Source: Berkiella_A sp963976875 (GTDB taxonomy: Bacteria; Pseudomonadota; Gammaproteobacteria; Berkiellales; Berkiellaceae). From it: a stretch of DNA of 64,000 nt. The stretch lies in the NCBI GenBank assembly GCA_963976875.1, contig CAXBML010000012.1, positions 28,489 to 92,488 of the forward strand. The letters run 5' to 3'. Shown piece by piece: positions 19,879 to 29,297 of the stretch (position 1 is the first letter of the stretch; each line of letters opens with the position of its first letter). The translations under genes and the position numbers were made by a program. The notes under the pieces are model-generated. The model did not search any database and was not told the DNA's origin. It saw only the letters and a program-made list of their open reading frames with translations.

Positions 19879-21150
19879 ATGCAAAAAAACGCCGCAAAGC
19901 GCTTCGCTAAGTTTATGCCCTGGATCGTTTGGGGTCTGGCCGCATTCTTTTTTTTCTCCCACTATGTCGTGAGAGTGACACCAGGCATTATTGTCGACAG
20001 TTTAAAACTCGCCTTTGTTAATACCACAGAATTACATATTGGATTTTTAGGTGCAGCCTTTTATCTACCCTATGTTCTCATGCAAATGCCTGTTGGCTAT
20101 TTAGTGGATAAATTTGGCCCTAGACTATTACTGACTTTTGCCGTCTTCCTTTGTGGATTAAGCAGCTTGTTATTCTCTTTTGCCTCTTTCCTTGAAATAG
20201 CCATACTCTCGCGGATACTACTGGGTTTCTGCTCTGCAACTGCCTTTGTAGGCGCATTAAAATTAATTACCACGTGGTTTAAACCACAACAATTAGCTTT
20301 CATCGTTGGTATCACTCAGGCTCTGGGTATGGCGGGCGCCGCTATTGGAAATGGTTTGGTCCCCCACTTAATAGAAATGGTAGGATGGCGCAACGCATTT
20401 ATTCTATATAGCATCGTATTTTTTGTGTTATCTGTTTTGATTTTTACTATTGTTCGTAACCATCCTAAGAATCAAGCTTCTCAAGATAGTGCCCCGATAA
20501 AAGAACAATTACCCAAAGGTATGATTAAATCCGTACTGCGTAGTCGATACACTTGGCTCAATGCCTTGTTTGCTGGATTTTTATATGCGCCAGCAGATGT
20601 TATGGGTGAACTGTGGGGTAAGCAGTTTTTAATTAACTTGCATAATATCACCGCGCACCAAGCAGAAATAGCCGTCTCCTTGCTTTTTGTGGGTTGGGCC
20701 ATTGGTGGTCCCACCGCTGGCGCATTAGCCGATCGTTTTGGTCGTCGCCCCATTATGACACTTTCTAGCCTATGTGGTTTATGTCTTCTGCCAGCTATAT
20801 TTTACCTACCTAATATTTCATATTATGGCCTGATGACGCTTACTTTTTTATTTGGCTTAACTAATACCGGCCTAATTGCTTGTTATGCCACATCAGGGGA
20901 AATGCATCCATCTCATGTTGCTGGCTTTTCTTTAGCGATTACCAATATGTTTTCTGTGCTTGTCGGCGCTATTTTAATGCCTCTTGTAGGGTGGCTAATT
21001 ACCTATCAAGCCCAAAGCGAAATCATCGACGGTATGGTTCGCTACTCTGTTCATGATTATCAAAAAGCAACACTGATTTTACCCGTGTGTGCCTTGATAG
21101 CATTTTTTATCTCGTTTTTCATCAAAGAAACGCTCAATCGTTCTAGGTAG
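19879..21150 (+). CDS. MFS transporter
   Basis: 423-residue integral inner-membrane protein with about 12 membrane segments. The MFS motif A occurs after helix 2 (GYLVDKFGPR) and again in the second half (GALADRFGRRP). The sequence belongs to the general anion/organic-acid-like MFS group common in Legionella and Coxiella, but the substrate cannot be told. AGGA lies 6 bases before the ATG. It is the first gene of a tight plus-strand operon; the next gene starts 4 bases after its stop. Confidence 0.9.
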   Translation: MQKNAAKRFAKFMPWIVWGLAAFFFFSHYVVRVTPGIIVDSLKLAFVNTTELHIGFLGAAFYLPYVLMQMPVGYLVDKFGPRLLLTFAVFLCGLSSLLFSFASFLEIAILSRILLGFCSATAFVGALKLITTWFKPQQLAFIVGITQALGMAGAAIGNGLVPHLIEMVGWRNAFILYSIVFFVLSVLIFTIVRNHPKNQASQDSAPIKEQLPKGMIKSVLRSRYTWLNALFAGFLYAPADVMGELWGKQFLINLHNITAHQAEIAVSLLFVGWAIGGPTAGALADRFGRRPIMTLSSLCGLCLLPAIFYLPNISYYGLMTLTFLFGLTNTGLIACYATSGEMHPSHVAGFSLAITNMFSVLVGAILMPLVGWLITYQAQSEIIDGMVRYSVHDYQKATLILPVCALIAFFISFFIKETLNRSR

Positions 21151-21154
21151 TAGT

Positions 21155-22450
21155 ATGAATAAATTTAAAATGAAGCTCACAGCTATTGTCTCACTAGGCA
21201 CTTTGCTTGAATGGGCGGAATATACTTTTTATGGTTATATGGCATTAAAGCTGTCCCACATATTTTTCCCTGATCAAGAGCCTTATCTCGCCACGATGAA
21301 AACCTTTGGAATATTCGCCTTAGGTTATATCATGCGGCCATTAGGTGCCTTAATCTTTGGTTTGATTGGCGACAAGCACGGCCGTAAACCTGCACTTTTG
21401 TATTCTATGATGCTGATGGGCATCGCCACTTTCTTAATTGGCTGTCTGCCCGGTTATGAAGCCTGGGGCATCATGGCGCCCGCAAGCCTGTTAGTCTTAA
21501 GAATGATACAGGGCATTGCCGTCAGTGGTGAGTACAATGGCGCTGGCATTCTCATTGTTGAGAAAGATAAAAACAACTTACCATGTTATGCCGGCAGTTG
21601 GATTAGCAGCTCTGCTGCGCTCGGTATGGTCGTTGGCGGCCTAGCCGCATTTATTGTGAGTCTACCGAATATGCCTGAGTGGGCTTGGCGTGTCCCATTT
21701 TGGATGGGGGGCGTAAGCTGTTTTCTAGGTCTATATCTCAGAAAAGATATATCCGAGTCAGAAGAATTTCAAAATAATGCTGGCAATAACACCAAAGCCC
21801 AGCACCCTATTATGACTATTTTAAAACATCATAAAGCCAGTTTTTTATATGTTGCCGCTATTGCCGCTTTCACCGGTATTTTTGTGTATATCATGAACAT
21901 ATACGCAGTCGCCTATCTCAAACAATATGCACATATCCCAACACATCATGCCAATTTTTTCGCTTTATTTGGGGAATTTATTGTCTTTATATTTATACCG
22001 ATTATGGGCTTAGTCGCAGATCATGGTAACCCACAAAAACAATACAACTGGGGGCTGATCTTAATTGCGGTTTCCTCGCCTTTTAGTTTTGCACTACTAT
22101 TAACAGGTAATTACTTTTATATAACACTGACCATGATTTTGTATGGCTTTTTAAATGGCGTCGTATGCGGCCCAATGGTTAAGCTCATGGTGGACAAGTT
22201 CCCACCTGAAATCAGATATACTGGCATATCAGTTGCTTGGAGTGTTTCTGTTGCCATATTCTCAAGTGTGGCACCTATGGTGGCACATTACCTAACGTCA
22301 CAAATGCGTTGGTTAATTGGCCCTGGGTTTTATGTCTCATCGGCTGCCATTATAGCCTTGATAGTCATTCATTTAACCACGCGACAAACAAGTGCTTCAG
22401 CCAAAACAATGCCTTACTTTAAAGAAGAAATAAACGTTGGAAACTCTTAA
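21155..22450 (+). CDS. MFS transporter, metabolite:H+ symporter (ProP-like) type
   Basis: 431 residues, about 12 membrane segments. The N-terminal segment ending in EWAEYTFYGYMA and the loop GLIGDKHGRKPAL match the metabolite:H+ symporter group, whose members include proline/betaine and dicarboxylate carriers. Its stop overlaps the ATG of the MscS-like gene by one base (TAATG). Two different MFS carriers in one operon suggest uptake and release of related solutes; that is an inference. Confidence 0.88.
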   Translation: MNKFKMKLTAIVSLGTLLEWAEYTFYGYMALKLSHIFFPDQEPYLATMKTFGIFALGYIMRPLGALIFGLIGDKHGRKPALLYSMMLMGIATFLIGCLPGYEAWGIMAPASLLVLRMIQGIAVSGEYNGAGILIVEKDKNNLPCYAGSWISSSAALGMVVGGLAAFIVSLPNMPEWAWRVPFWMGGVSCFLGLYLRKDISESEEFQNNAGNNTKAQHPIMTILKHHKASFLYVAAIAAFTGIFVYIMNIYAVAYLKQYAHIPTHHANFFALFGEFIVFIFIPIMGLVADHGNPQKQYNWGLILIAVSSPFSFALLLTGNYFYITLTMILYGFLNGVVCGPMVKLMVDKFPPEIRYTGISVAWSVSVAIFSSVAPMVAHYLTSQMRWLIGPGFYVSSAAIIALIVIHLTTRQTSASAKTMPYFKEEINVGNS

Positions 22451-22962
22451 TGAATAAAAGTGAAGTCATTCAATCCATATATCACAGCATGATAGAAGCA
22501 GCTCCTGACTTTATCTTTTCTCTGATTATCTTTATTGGATTTTGGGTTTTATCTAAAATCAGTTACAAAGTTATTTTACGAATAGCCACTAAAAGTTCAC
22601 CACAAAAGCAGCAAGTTATATCTGTTTTGGCGTCTTTTTTTAAAGTCAGTATTATGATTGTCGGCATTATTACCGCATTAGGCTCTTGGGGCGTTAATGT
22701 TAGTGCGCTCGTAGCCAGCGTTGGTTTATCAGGATTTGCACTGAGCTTTGCTATGAAAGATACATTATCTAATCTATTAGCAGGCATTATAATCTTATTA
22801 TACCAGCCCTTTAAAATGCACCAGCATATTACAGTCGGTGCGCTTCAGGGCATCGTAACGCAGGTGAGCTTACGCTTCACACATTTAGAATTTGAAGATA
22901 AAGAAATTTTAATTCCTAATTCAAACTTATTGACGAATAGTATTATTATTAATCACAAATAA
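22450..22962 (+). CDS. Short MscS-family mechanosensitive channel protein
   Basis: 170 residues, compared with 286 for E. coli MscS. It has two or three membrane segments, including the pore-lining helix region GLSGFALSFAMKDTLSN, followed by the MscS beta domain around PFKMHQHITVGALQG and ending at VLIPN-like ILIPNSNLLTNSIIINHK. The C-terminal alpha/beta cage of MscS is absent, as in known short homologues. Start and stop each overlap the neighbouring gene by one base. Likely relieves or senses turgor change, perhaps linked to the co-encoded solute carriers. Confidence 0.88.
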   Translation: MNKSEVIQSIYHSMIEAAPDFIFSLIIFIGFWVLSKISYKVILRIATKSSPQKQQVISVLASFFKVSIMIVGIITALGSWGVNVSALVASVGLSGFALSFAMKDTLSNLLAGIIILLYQPFKMHQHITVGALQGIVTQVSLRFTHLEFEDKEILIPNSNLLTNSIIINHK

Positions 22963-24398
22963 TGGACCCAAACATGAAAAATAAAGTTTTTTCTGTTTTC
23001 TGGCTCACGATGAGCATCAGCTTTTGCGCCCCACTTTACTCTGCGTCACTACCCAAACAAATTGATACCCTCATAGATAAACATGCGCAAAACGCGCAAG
23101 TCGGTATTATGCTTCAATCTTATGATTCCGGTAATATTGTTTATCATCGCTTAGCGGAATCTGCTTTTTACCCAGCCAGTAATACTAAATTGTTTTTATC
23201 TGCTGCGGCTTTAAAGATATTAGGCAAAAATTTTAGATTTCAGACAACATTATCCCTAACGCCTGAACATATTAAAGAACAAAAATTGGAAGGTCCACTC
23301 TATCTCACCTTCAGAGGCGATCCATCCTTAAAGCTCAAAAATCTAGAAGATCTTTTTGAAAAATTAAAAGATAAAGATATCCGCACCTTAAACGGCAATA
23401 TCATTGTCGATGATACTGTTTTTTCAGATGCGCATTATGGCCAAGGGTGGACTTGGGATTCTATGCCGTGGTATTACTCTGCTCCTGTCAGTAGCATCGT
23501 CATTAATCAAAATAAAACAGCATTCTTTATAGACGAAGTCAAAGCGATTTCTAAACCCATCACCTTCAGCCATAAGGCCTCTTTTCCCAGTGTCACACTG
23601 AATACTTCTGTAACAGGTGTCATGAAAAAAACCGCTGAACATGATTGTCAAATTGAAATATCTCAAGATCACCAACAATACGATTTAAATGGTTGCTGGC
23701 CAATAGAAAACACACCACGGACAGTAGAAGTATCTTATAAAGAACCCAGAGAGCTTGCTAAGGAAGCCATTGGCTATATACTCAAAAAAATGCAGGTTGA
23801 GTTTAATGGCGATATTATATTTAGAAAAACCGATCCCAAATCAAAACCCATAGCAACACATAGGTCAGATAGACTTTCGGTACTCATTAGACCTGTATTA
23901 ACTGAATCTAATAATTTGTATGCTGACACACTGACCAAGACTTTGGGGTTAGCAAAGTTTAATCAAGGCACCTTTAAACAAGGCGTTAATGCGATTAAGA
24001 CTTCAATGAGTGAAAATTTCAACCTTCCAGCCGACGGCTATCGTTTGTTTGATGGATCGGGTATCTCTCGTTATACCCTTGCTAGCCCGTCATTTATTTC
24101 TGAGCTATTATTTCAAATGAAAAATGATCCTGATTATGACTCTTTTTACAAAGCGCTGAGTGTTTCTGGGCAACCCGGATCTTTAGAACTCAGAATGACT
24201 GGCGAGCTCAAAGATAAAGTGGTTGCCAAAACAGGCTCTGCCATGGGCACATCCGCTTTATCAGGTTATATTACAGTTAAGAGCGGTAAAAAATACATAT
24301 TCAGTATTATAACAAACCAATCATTGGATAGTTATGCAAATCTAAAAGCATTTGAGGATGATTTTTGCCACTTATTATACAACGCTGAAAATTTATAA
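22962..24398 (+). CDS. dacB: D-alanyl-D-alanine carboxypeptidase/endopeptidase, PBP4 type
   Basis: Periplasmic penicillin-binding protein of the S13 family that trims peptidoglycan peptides. The catalytic SxxK motif is SNTK near residue 76, SxN is SNN (ESNNLYADTL) near 318, and the KTG triad is AKTGSAMG near 425. Length (478) is that of DacB. A signal peptide covers the first 25-30 residues; the ATG at 22974 (MKNKVF) may be the real start since it gives a cleaner signal, although the ATG at 22962 overlaps the upstream stop. Its presence in a transporter and channel operon is unusual. Confidence 0.92.
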   Translation: MDPNMKNKVFSVFWLTMSISFCAPLYSASLPKQIDTLIDKHAQNAQVGIMLQSYDSGNIVYHRLAESAFYPASNTKLFLSAAALKILGKNFRFQTTLSLTPEHIKEQKLEGPLYLTFRGDPSLKLKNLEDLFEKLKDKDIRTLNGNIIVDDTVFSDAHYGQGWTWDSMPWYYSAPVSSIVINQNKTAFFIDEVKAISKPITFSHKASFPSVTLNTSVTGVMKKTAEHDCQIEISQDHQQYDLNGCWPIENTPRTVEVSYKEPRELAKEAIGYILKKMQVEFNGDIIFRKTDPKSKPIATHRSDRLSVLIRPVLTESNNLYADTLTKTLGLAKFNQGTFKQGVNAIKTSMSENFNLPADGYRLFDGSGISRYTLASPSFISELLFQMKNDPDYDSFYKALSVSGQPGSLELRMTGELKDKVVAKTGSAMGTSALSGYITVKSGKKYIFSIITNQSLDSYANLKAFEDDFCHLLYNAENL

Positions 24399-24445
24399 GT
24401 TGCGTTAAACTAATATTACAGTACTGACACACATTAGGGATTAAT

Positions 24446-25354
24446 ATGTCATTTAACTTTAATCAAAAGAATGATGGTACAGCTTTATTGAAATATAGTG
24501 TTGGGGTTTATCTAAAAGCATTACCCAAGACGTTCTTGTTATCCGCTCTTATTATAGGCGTCTTATACTTAATTCGCGTTGCGCCAGAATGGATCCCAGC
24601 GGCTTATCAAGAAGATGTCAGCTTAGGCATAATGTTCGCCTATATTGCTATATTGCCTATTTTGAGCCTAATATTTTACACCACAGATACCAGCGCCAAA
24701 CAAACCCAACATACCTTAACAGAATATTTAATCTTGCCTTTTAAACGAATACTTAGCTTGTTCGGCAGCCTGATTTCAATGTGCTTACTTCCCATTATCA
24801 TTGCCGTTTTTGGCTTTGCCGTGTTTTTGCTATCGATTAAATTTACTGTTGATGTTAGATTGATTTTTTTTATTCCCTTATTTTTTTATGGTCTTGTCTT
24901 CTTATCGCTATTACCTAAATTATATGCCCCCATTCTAACGATAACCGACAATATGGATACAAATACTGCATTAGAGACTAGCATTGCTGCCTCTAAGGGT
25001 TACTTCATCAGAAATGCAATCTATATCGGGTTTGGCGTTACCTTATTACTGGGTATATGTGCTCTGCCTAATTTATTGCAATATTACTGCCCTGCTATAA
25101 TTTCTAACTTACCCAAATGGGCACCGTTGACGATGAGTGCCGTTTTATTTGTTTTTATTTTCCCTTGGGTGGCCGCTATATTAATCTGCCACAAAATTGA
25201 TTTACTCTATCGCTACAAAATTAAAAAAGAACAAGAAGCAATCGATCTAAAGAAAAATTTTGCTTACGAGCATAAAATTAAGAAAGCGGGTGCCAATATT
25301 ATTGAAGACCAAAAGCAAGTGAAGCCAATGGATAATAACGATGTTGAATTTTAG
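24446..25354 (+). CDS. Hypothetical multi-pass membrane protein
   Basis: 302 residues with about six hydrophobic segments (near 27-45, 60-78, 103-135, 138-160, 192-215 and 228-250), then a Lys/Glu-rich cytoplasmic tail. I recognise no family. It lies 47 bases after dacB in the same direction and could be the last gene of that operon. Confidence 0.75.
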   Translation: MSFNFNQKNDGTALLKYSVGVYLKALPKTFLLSALIIGVLYLIRVAPEWIPAAYQEDVSLGIMFAYIAILPILSLIFYTTDTSAKQTQHTLTEYLILPFKRILSLFGSLISMCLLPIIIAVFGFAVFLLSIKFTVDVRLIFFIPLFFYGLVFLSLLPKLYAPILTITDNMDTNTALETSIAASKGYFIRNAIYIGFGVTLLLGICALPNLLQYYCPAIISNLPKWAPLTMSAVLFVFIFPWVAAILICHKIDLLYRYKIKKEQEAIDLKKNFAYEHKIKKAGANIIEDQKQVKPMDNNDVEF

Positions 25355-25432
25355 GATAATTTGCAAATAGGTTTTAAAAGAAGCAAATGCCCCGCAGTTC
25401 AGGCAATTCAGATAGTCCATTTCAACGAAAAT

Positions 25433-25471
25433 TTTGAATGATACTTTTATTTTCTGTGAGTATCATTCAAA
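25433..25471 (-). terminator. Hairpin terminator after the ankyrin gene
   Basis: Arms TTTGAATGATACT (25433-25445) and AGTATCATTCAAA (25459-25471) pair over 13 bases with a 13-base loop. On the minus strand the stem is followed by ATTTTCG, a short T-tract. It lies between the convergent membrane-protein and ankyrin genes and may stop transcription from both sides. Confidence 0.6.
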
Positions 25472-25490
25472 TTAAGTATAGACTCAAAAC

Positions 25491-25838
25491 TCAGCTTTTA
25501 GATTTTGTAGACTTAGGTGTACTCTTAGAAGGCAATTCTTCTGCACCATAAGTTTTTAGCAATGCAATCAGTTCAGGATTATAAGCCTCAGCAAGTTCCA
25601 ACATACTGTGTCCATTAGCAGATATTGCATTGGCATCAGCGCCTAACGACAAGGTTTTATCCACAGTATCAGATGAACCCACCATAATGGCAATTCTAAG
25701 CCTGTCCTCCAGAGAAGTGGGGGCAACCTTTGATGAAAAACCAAAATCTTCTTGCTTACCATAAAACCCCATACCCATGGCTAGAGATTTAGATGCTTTG
25801 TTCATTTTTTCTCTGTATTTCTGTTCTGCTTTTGCCAT
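25491..25838 (-). CDS. Small ankyrin-repeat protein
   Basis: 115 residues. The middle contains about one and a half ankyrin repeats (LRIAIMVGSSDTVDKTLSLG, then GADANAISANGHSMLELA). A basic head and a Ser/Lys-rich tail flank them. Two repeats are too few for a stable stand-alone ankyrin domain by usual experience, so it may be a fragment or bind a partner. Ankyrin proteins are common in host-associated gammaproteobacteria. No signal peptide. Confidence 0.7.
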   Translation of the reverse strand: MAKAEQKYREKMNKASKSLAMGMGFYGKQEDFGFSSKVAPTSLEDRLRIAIMVGSSDTVDKTLSLGADANAISANGHSMLELAEAYNPELIALLKTYGAEELPSKSTPKSTKSKS

Positions 25839-26023
25839 TGTAATCCCATCTCAAGGTTGTTATGTAAGGAGGTAGTTACACACTATGTGCAATAATAGTT
25901 ATCTTTTTGACTATGATTAGGCAGAATAGTTCAAATTATTTACCCTCAAATCCTTTATTTGCTGTGCATATACACTATAATGGACATCGATAATTTAAAG
26001 TGGTTAGCAAAAAAGGCGGTATC

Positions 26024-26401
26024 ATGGGGGAATCAGTTGTATCCCAAACAATTAATTTCAAGCTATTACAAGATTTTCAAGTAGTCTATCAAACAAACAT
26101 AAATGAACTAATTGACTTATATCTTCGAGATGCTGAAAAAAAATTTTCACAGTTAAATAAATCTTTAAATGCTGGAAAAATACAAGATTTTATCTCTTCT
26201 GCAAAAGAATTAAGAAATAGAAGCTTGGATGTCGGTGCTGTGGGTTTCTCACATACATGTTTAGGCTTGGAAATTGCGGGACAGGAAATGAGACTAGAGA
26301 ACTTACCTCGCATAGTGCAATTATTGGAAGAGCATTTTTTAAGCATTAAAAAAGAATTACTAAAAATTAAAAATTCAGCTCCTGAGCCTTTGAAAGCTTA
26401 G
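26024..26401 (+). CDS. Hpt-like protein lacking the phospho-accepting histidine
   Basis: 125 residues from the ATG at 26024 (preferred over GTG 26000, which has no ribosome site; GGCGGT precedes the ATG). The pattern LIDLYLRDAEKKFSQLNKSL, then SSAKELRNRSLDVGA, then LGLEIAGQ follows a histidine-phosphotransfer four-helix bundle. The position of the phosphorylated His in the usual AHxLKG motif is Lys61 here (AKELRN), and the conserved Gly is Asn. It therefore should not relay phosphate and may act as a binding domain or decoy. No kinase is adjacent. Assignment rests on pattern matching by eye. Confidence 0.65.
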   Translation: MGESVVSQTINFKLLQDFQVVYQTNINELIDLYLRDAEKKFSQLNKSLNAGKIQDFISSAKELRNRSLDVGAVGFSHTCLGLEIAGQEMRLENLPRIVQLLEEHFLSIKKELLKIKNSAPEPLKA

Positions 26402-26441
26402 TGACAGAGACTTATGAACTCACCCTCTTGAAGATCAGATT

Positions 26442-26470
26442 AAAAATCTAGATACATCTCTGGATTTTTT
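26442..26470 (+). terminator. Probable terminator after the Hpt-like gene
   Basis: AAAAATC (26442-26448) pairs with GATTTTT (26463-26469), with an inner AGA/TCT match in the loop, followed by further T residues. The stem is AT-rich, so strength is doubtful. Confidence 0.4.
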
Positions 26471-26595
26471 TGTGTAGCATATTCTGCTCAAATTACCGTC
26501 GCTGTCCTGTTAATATATTATATTTTGTAATTCGGTATAATTAAGCTCTATCACGCCATTCTAAGTTAGAACAGTAATTAAGGAAGAGTAGCAGC

Positions 26596-27717
26596 ATGTC
26601 CGTAGTCATTAGTGGAACCGGGTTATATACCCCACAACAAGTAATATCCAATGACGAGCTAGTTGAAAGCTTCAATCGCTATGTAACCCAATTTAATCTT
26701 AAGCATCAAGCCAAAATAGAAGCAGGCCTCTGCCAGGCTCTAGAACCTTCCTCTGCTGAATTTATTGAAAAAGCATCTGGAATAAAACAACGCTATGTAA
26801 TAGATAAAATAGGCATACTTGATACTGATAGAATGCGTCCTTCTATTCCAGCACGAGCAGATGAAGCTATCTCTTTACAATGCGAAATGTCTATGACCGC
26901 AATTTACCAAGCGCTAGATCACGCCCACCTGACCCCAGCTGATGTGGATGGCATTATCGTTGCCTGCTCTAACTACCAACGGGCTTATCCTGCATTAGCA
27001 ATCGAAATCCAGCAACAACTGCAATGCGGTGGATTTGGCTTTGATATGAATGTGGCTTGTTCCTCAGCCACATTTGGCATTGCCACGGGCAAAAGTTTTA
27101 TTGAATCAGGACAATGCAAAACGGTGTTGGTTGTCAGCCCTGAAATTTGCTCTGGGCACTTAGACTTCACCAATAGAGACTCTCATTTCATTTTTGGTGA
27201 CGCCTGTACTGCTGTGGTACTTCAAGATGAGTCCACCGTGACCGTCCCCCACTTTAAAATTATCGGCACCCAACTTGATACCCAATATTCAAATCATATC
27301 CGTAATAACAACGGCTTTTTAACGCATGCAGAAACAAAAAATAATCAGCCAACACCTTTACATTTATTTTACCAACAAGGCAGAAAGGTATTTAAAGAAG
27401 TCACCCCCCTTGTTGTAGAACACATTCATCGACACCTTCATAATCTTAATATTTCAGCGGACAGTTTAAAGCGATTTTGGCTGCATCAAGCGAATAAAAC
27501 CATGAATGAGCTTATATGTAAGCGTATACTCAATAAAAATTTTGAAGAACAGTTTGCGCCAATCATATTAGACCAATATGCCAATACCAGCTCTGCTGGC
27601 AGTATTATATGCTTTCACCTACATCATGTTGATTTCACAGCAGGCGACCAAGGGTTAATATGTTCATTTGGCGCTGGCTACTCCGTGGGTAGTGTGACGA
27701 TTGAAAAAGTAGACTAA
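26596..27717 (+). CDS. Beta-ketoacyl-ACP synthase III family protein
   Basis: 373-residue thiolase-fold condensing enzyme. The catalytic triad is visible: Cys in MNVACSSATFG near 155, His in WLHQANKTMNE near 299, and Asn in YANTSSAGS near 332. The residues before the Cys and the SGIKQRYV segment resemble the KAS III group that uses medium-chain acyl-CoA (PA3286 type) rather than the classical FabH. AAGGAAGAG lies upstream of the ATG and a TATAAT box at 26536-26541. The thioesterase-like gene follows after one base, so the pair probably acts on the same acyl chains. Confidence 0.88.
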   Translation: MSVVISGTGLYTPQQVISNDELVESFNRYVTQFNLKHQAKIEAGLCQALEPSSAEFIEKASGIKQRYVIDKIGILDTDRMRPSIPARADEAISLQCEMSMTAIYQALDHAHLTPADVDGIIVACSNYQRAYPALAIEIQQQLQCGGFGFDMNVACSSATFGIATGKSFIESGQCKTVLVVSPEICSGHLDFTNRDSHFIFGDACTAVVLQDESTVTVPHFKIIGTQLDTQYSNHIRNNNGFLTHAETKNNQPTPLHLFYQQGRKVFKEVTPLVVEHIHRHLHNLNISADSLKRFWLHQANKTMNELICKRILNKNFEEQFAPIILDQYANTSSAGSIICFHLHHVDFTAGDQGLICSFGAGYSVGSVTIEKVD

Positions 27718-27718
27718 C

Positions 27719-28234
27719 ATGAATTTATATTTTAGATTAATTTGCTTATTACTGCGTTTACCATTTATGAAAAAAAACAACGATCCTTTAAAAATGGGTA
27801 CGTTAAACTTTACCGTCTGGCCTTTTGATTTAGATTTCAACCTCCACGTCAACAACGGTCGTTACTTAACCCTGATGGACTTAGGTAGAGTACATCTTAC
27901 GGCTCTAAATGGCATACTCTGGCCATCAATCAAAAAAGGCTGGATGCCAGTATTGGGTAGTGCCAAAATACACTTTCTAAAGCCATTAAACTTATTTAAT
28001 CGTTTCCAAATACAAACACAAGTAGTTTACTGGGATGAAAAATGGATATATTTAGAACAAAATTTTTTTCATCAAGATAAGCTCTGCGCAACCGCATTAG
28101 TCAAAGCCTTGTTTATTAGTAAAAAAAATAAAATCCCACCAGAGACACTACTGCATACTTTTTATTCCAATATTACAAGGCCTGACCTTCCTGATAATGT
28201 GAAAGATTGGATAGCTTGCGAAAAAAGAGAATAG
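27719..28234 (+). CDS. Hotdog-fold acyl-thioesterase-like protein
   Basis: 171 residues. The segment FDLDFNLHVNNGRYLTLMD carries the D-x-N-x-H-V-N-N-x-x-Y pattern of 4HBT-type thioesterases and the THEM6-like group, with the Asp and the helix that forms the active site. A hydrophobic N-terminus may associate it with membrane. One base separates it from the condensing enzyme, which suggests chain release or acyl-CoA salvage. Substrate unknown. Confidence 0.82.
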   Translation: MNLYFRLICLLLRLPFMKKNNDPLKMGTLNFTVWPFDLDFNLHVNNGRYLTLMDLGRVHLTALNGILWPSIKKGWMPVLGSAKIHFLKPLNLFNRFQIQTQVVYWDEKWIYLEQNFFHQDKLCATALVKALFISKKNKIPPETLLHTFYSNITRPDLPDNVKDWIACEKRE

Positions 28235-28405
28235 GCTATGCTTTTAATCTGCCAGATTATTCCATTTATCGAAAATCCGCACAATTCAGAGGTAATACCT
28301 TACTTTTAGGGAAACTCCCCCTATATATAACCCCTAGAACAAGTTAATCTTCTGGCACATGAAATAACCGTCATAATTTCACTAAGATGAAAAATAGGAT
28401 CGATA

Positions 28406-29167
28406 ATGACCACATTACAATCACAATTTAATCAGATCAGCGAGCAGCTTTTTAGCACAACGCCGCTGTCGTATTTTTCTTTATCTATTACAGATTTAGA
28501 GAAAAAGGAACTGGCTTTTATCGCCTCGAACCCTAATTTCAATATATCTATGTTTAGTGATGATTTCCCTTTGCTGGCACCTTTTTTGGATGAAGGTTAT
28601 TATAGTGCGAGTGGTATCTATCACAAATTACCTAGTTTATTTGAAGAGAATAACTTCTCAAACGTGTTTTATATCATTAAAAAAGAAGGCAATACGACAC
28701 TCTGTTATACGTTTGCCTCACCACTGAATATGCCGAGCATGATTAATTTTTATTTCAATAACTTAGAGTTTTTAGAAAAATTCATTCATTTGTTTAATGA
28801 ACAAGGAAAAGATTTGATACAGTCTCTTAGACAGTCTATGCATACGGTACCCCACCATATTAAGCCTGTAATTTATGAAGAACTTTTACATACAAAAATC
28901 ATAGGTGAACCGTTCATCATCACAAAATTCTATAACAAAAAAAGCGAAGTCTGGATAAAACTATCAGAACGAGAAAGAAACACATTTGTCCTAGCTGCAA
29001 TTCATGGTAAAACCGCAATAGAAATTGGGCAGGCTCTACAAATATCACCCAAAACCGTCGAAAACTATTTAGACAGCCTAAGGCACAAATTGGGTGCAAA
29101 ATCTAAAAAAGAACTACTCAAACGGGCTATTGATATTGGGTTGATTCGTTTACAGTCTTTTGTTTAA
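28406..29167 (+). CDS. LuxR-family transcriptional regulator
   Basis: 253 residues. The C-terminal 60 residues form a LuxR-type HTH (LSERERNTFVLAAIHGKTAI, then QISPKTVENYLDSLRHKLG). The N-terminal 180 residues resemble the PAS/autoinducer-like sensory half seen in many Legionella LuxR proteins, but I see no lactone-binding signature. AGGA precedes the ATG. The target genes are not evident; the neighbours are the lipid pair upstream and a convergent amidohydrolase. Confidence 0.87.
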   Translation: MTTLQSQFNQISEQLFSTTPLSYFSLSITDLEKKELAFIASNPNFNISMFSDDFPLLAPFLDEGYYSASGIYHKLPSLFEENNFSNVFYIIKKEGNTTLCYTFASPLNMPSMINFYFNNLEFLEKFIHLFNEQGKDLIQSLRQSMHTVPHHIKPVIYEELLHTKIIGEPFIITKFYNKKSEVWIKLSERERNTFVLAAIHGKTAIEIGQALQISPKTVENYLDSLRHKLGAKSKKELLKRAIDIGLIRLQSFV

Positions 29168-29204
29168 TCTGCTAATTTTATAATAGCCTCATGGCCTTCA
29201 GCGT

Positions 29205-29230
29205 GTGCCCCTTTGATACCAAAGAGGCAC
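29205..29230. terminator. Hairpin between convergent genes
   Basis: GTGCCCCTTTG (29205-29215) pairs with CAAAGAGGCAC (29220-29230) with one mismatch and a 4-base loop. It lies between the convergent luxR-type and nitrilase genes but has no T-tract on either side, so intrinsic termination is uncertain. Confidence 0.35.
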
Positions 29231-29297
29231 TCTGAGTAGGATACTCTTGCGTAAATATATATTTCTGAGATGACACATGCTGAAGTTCATCAAAAAA

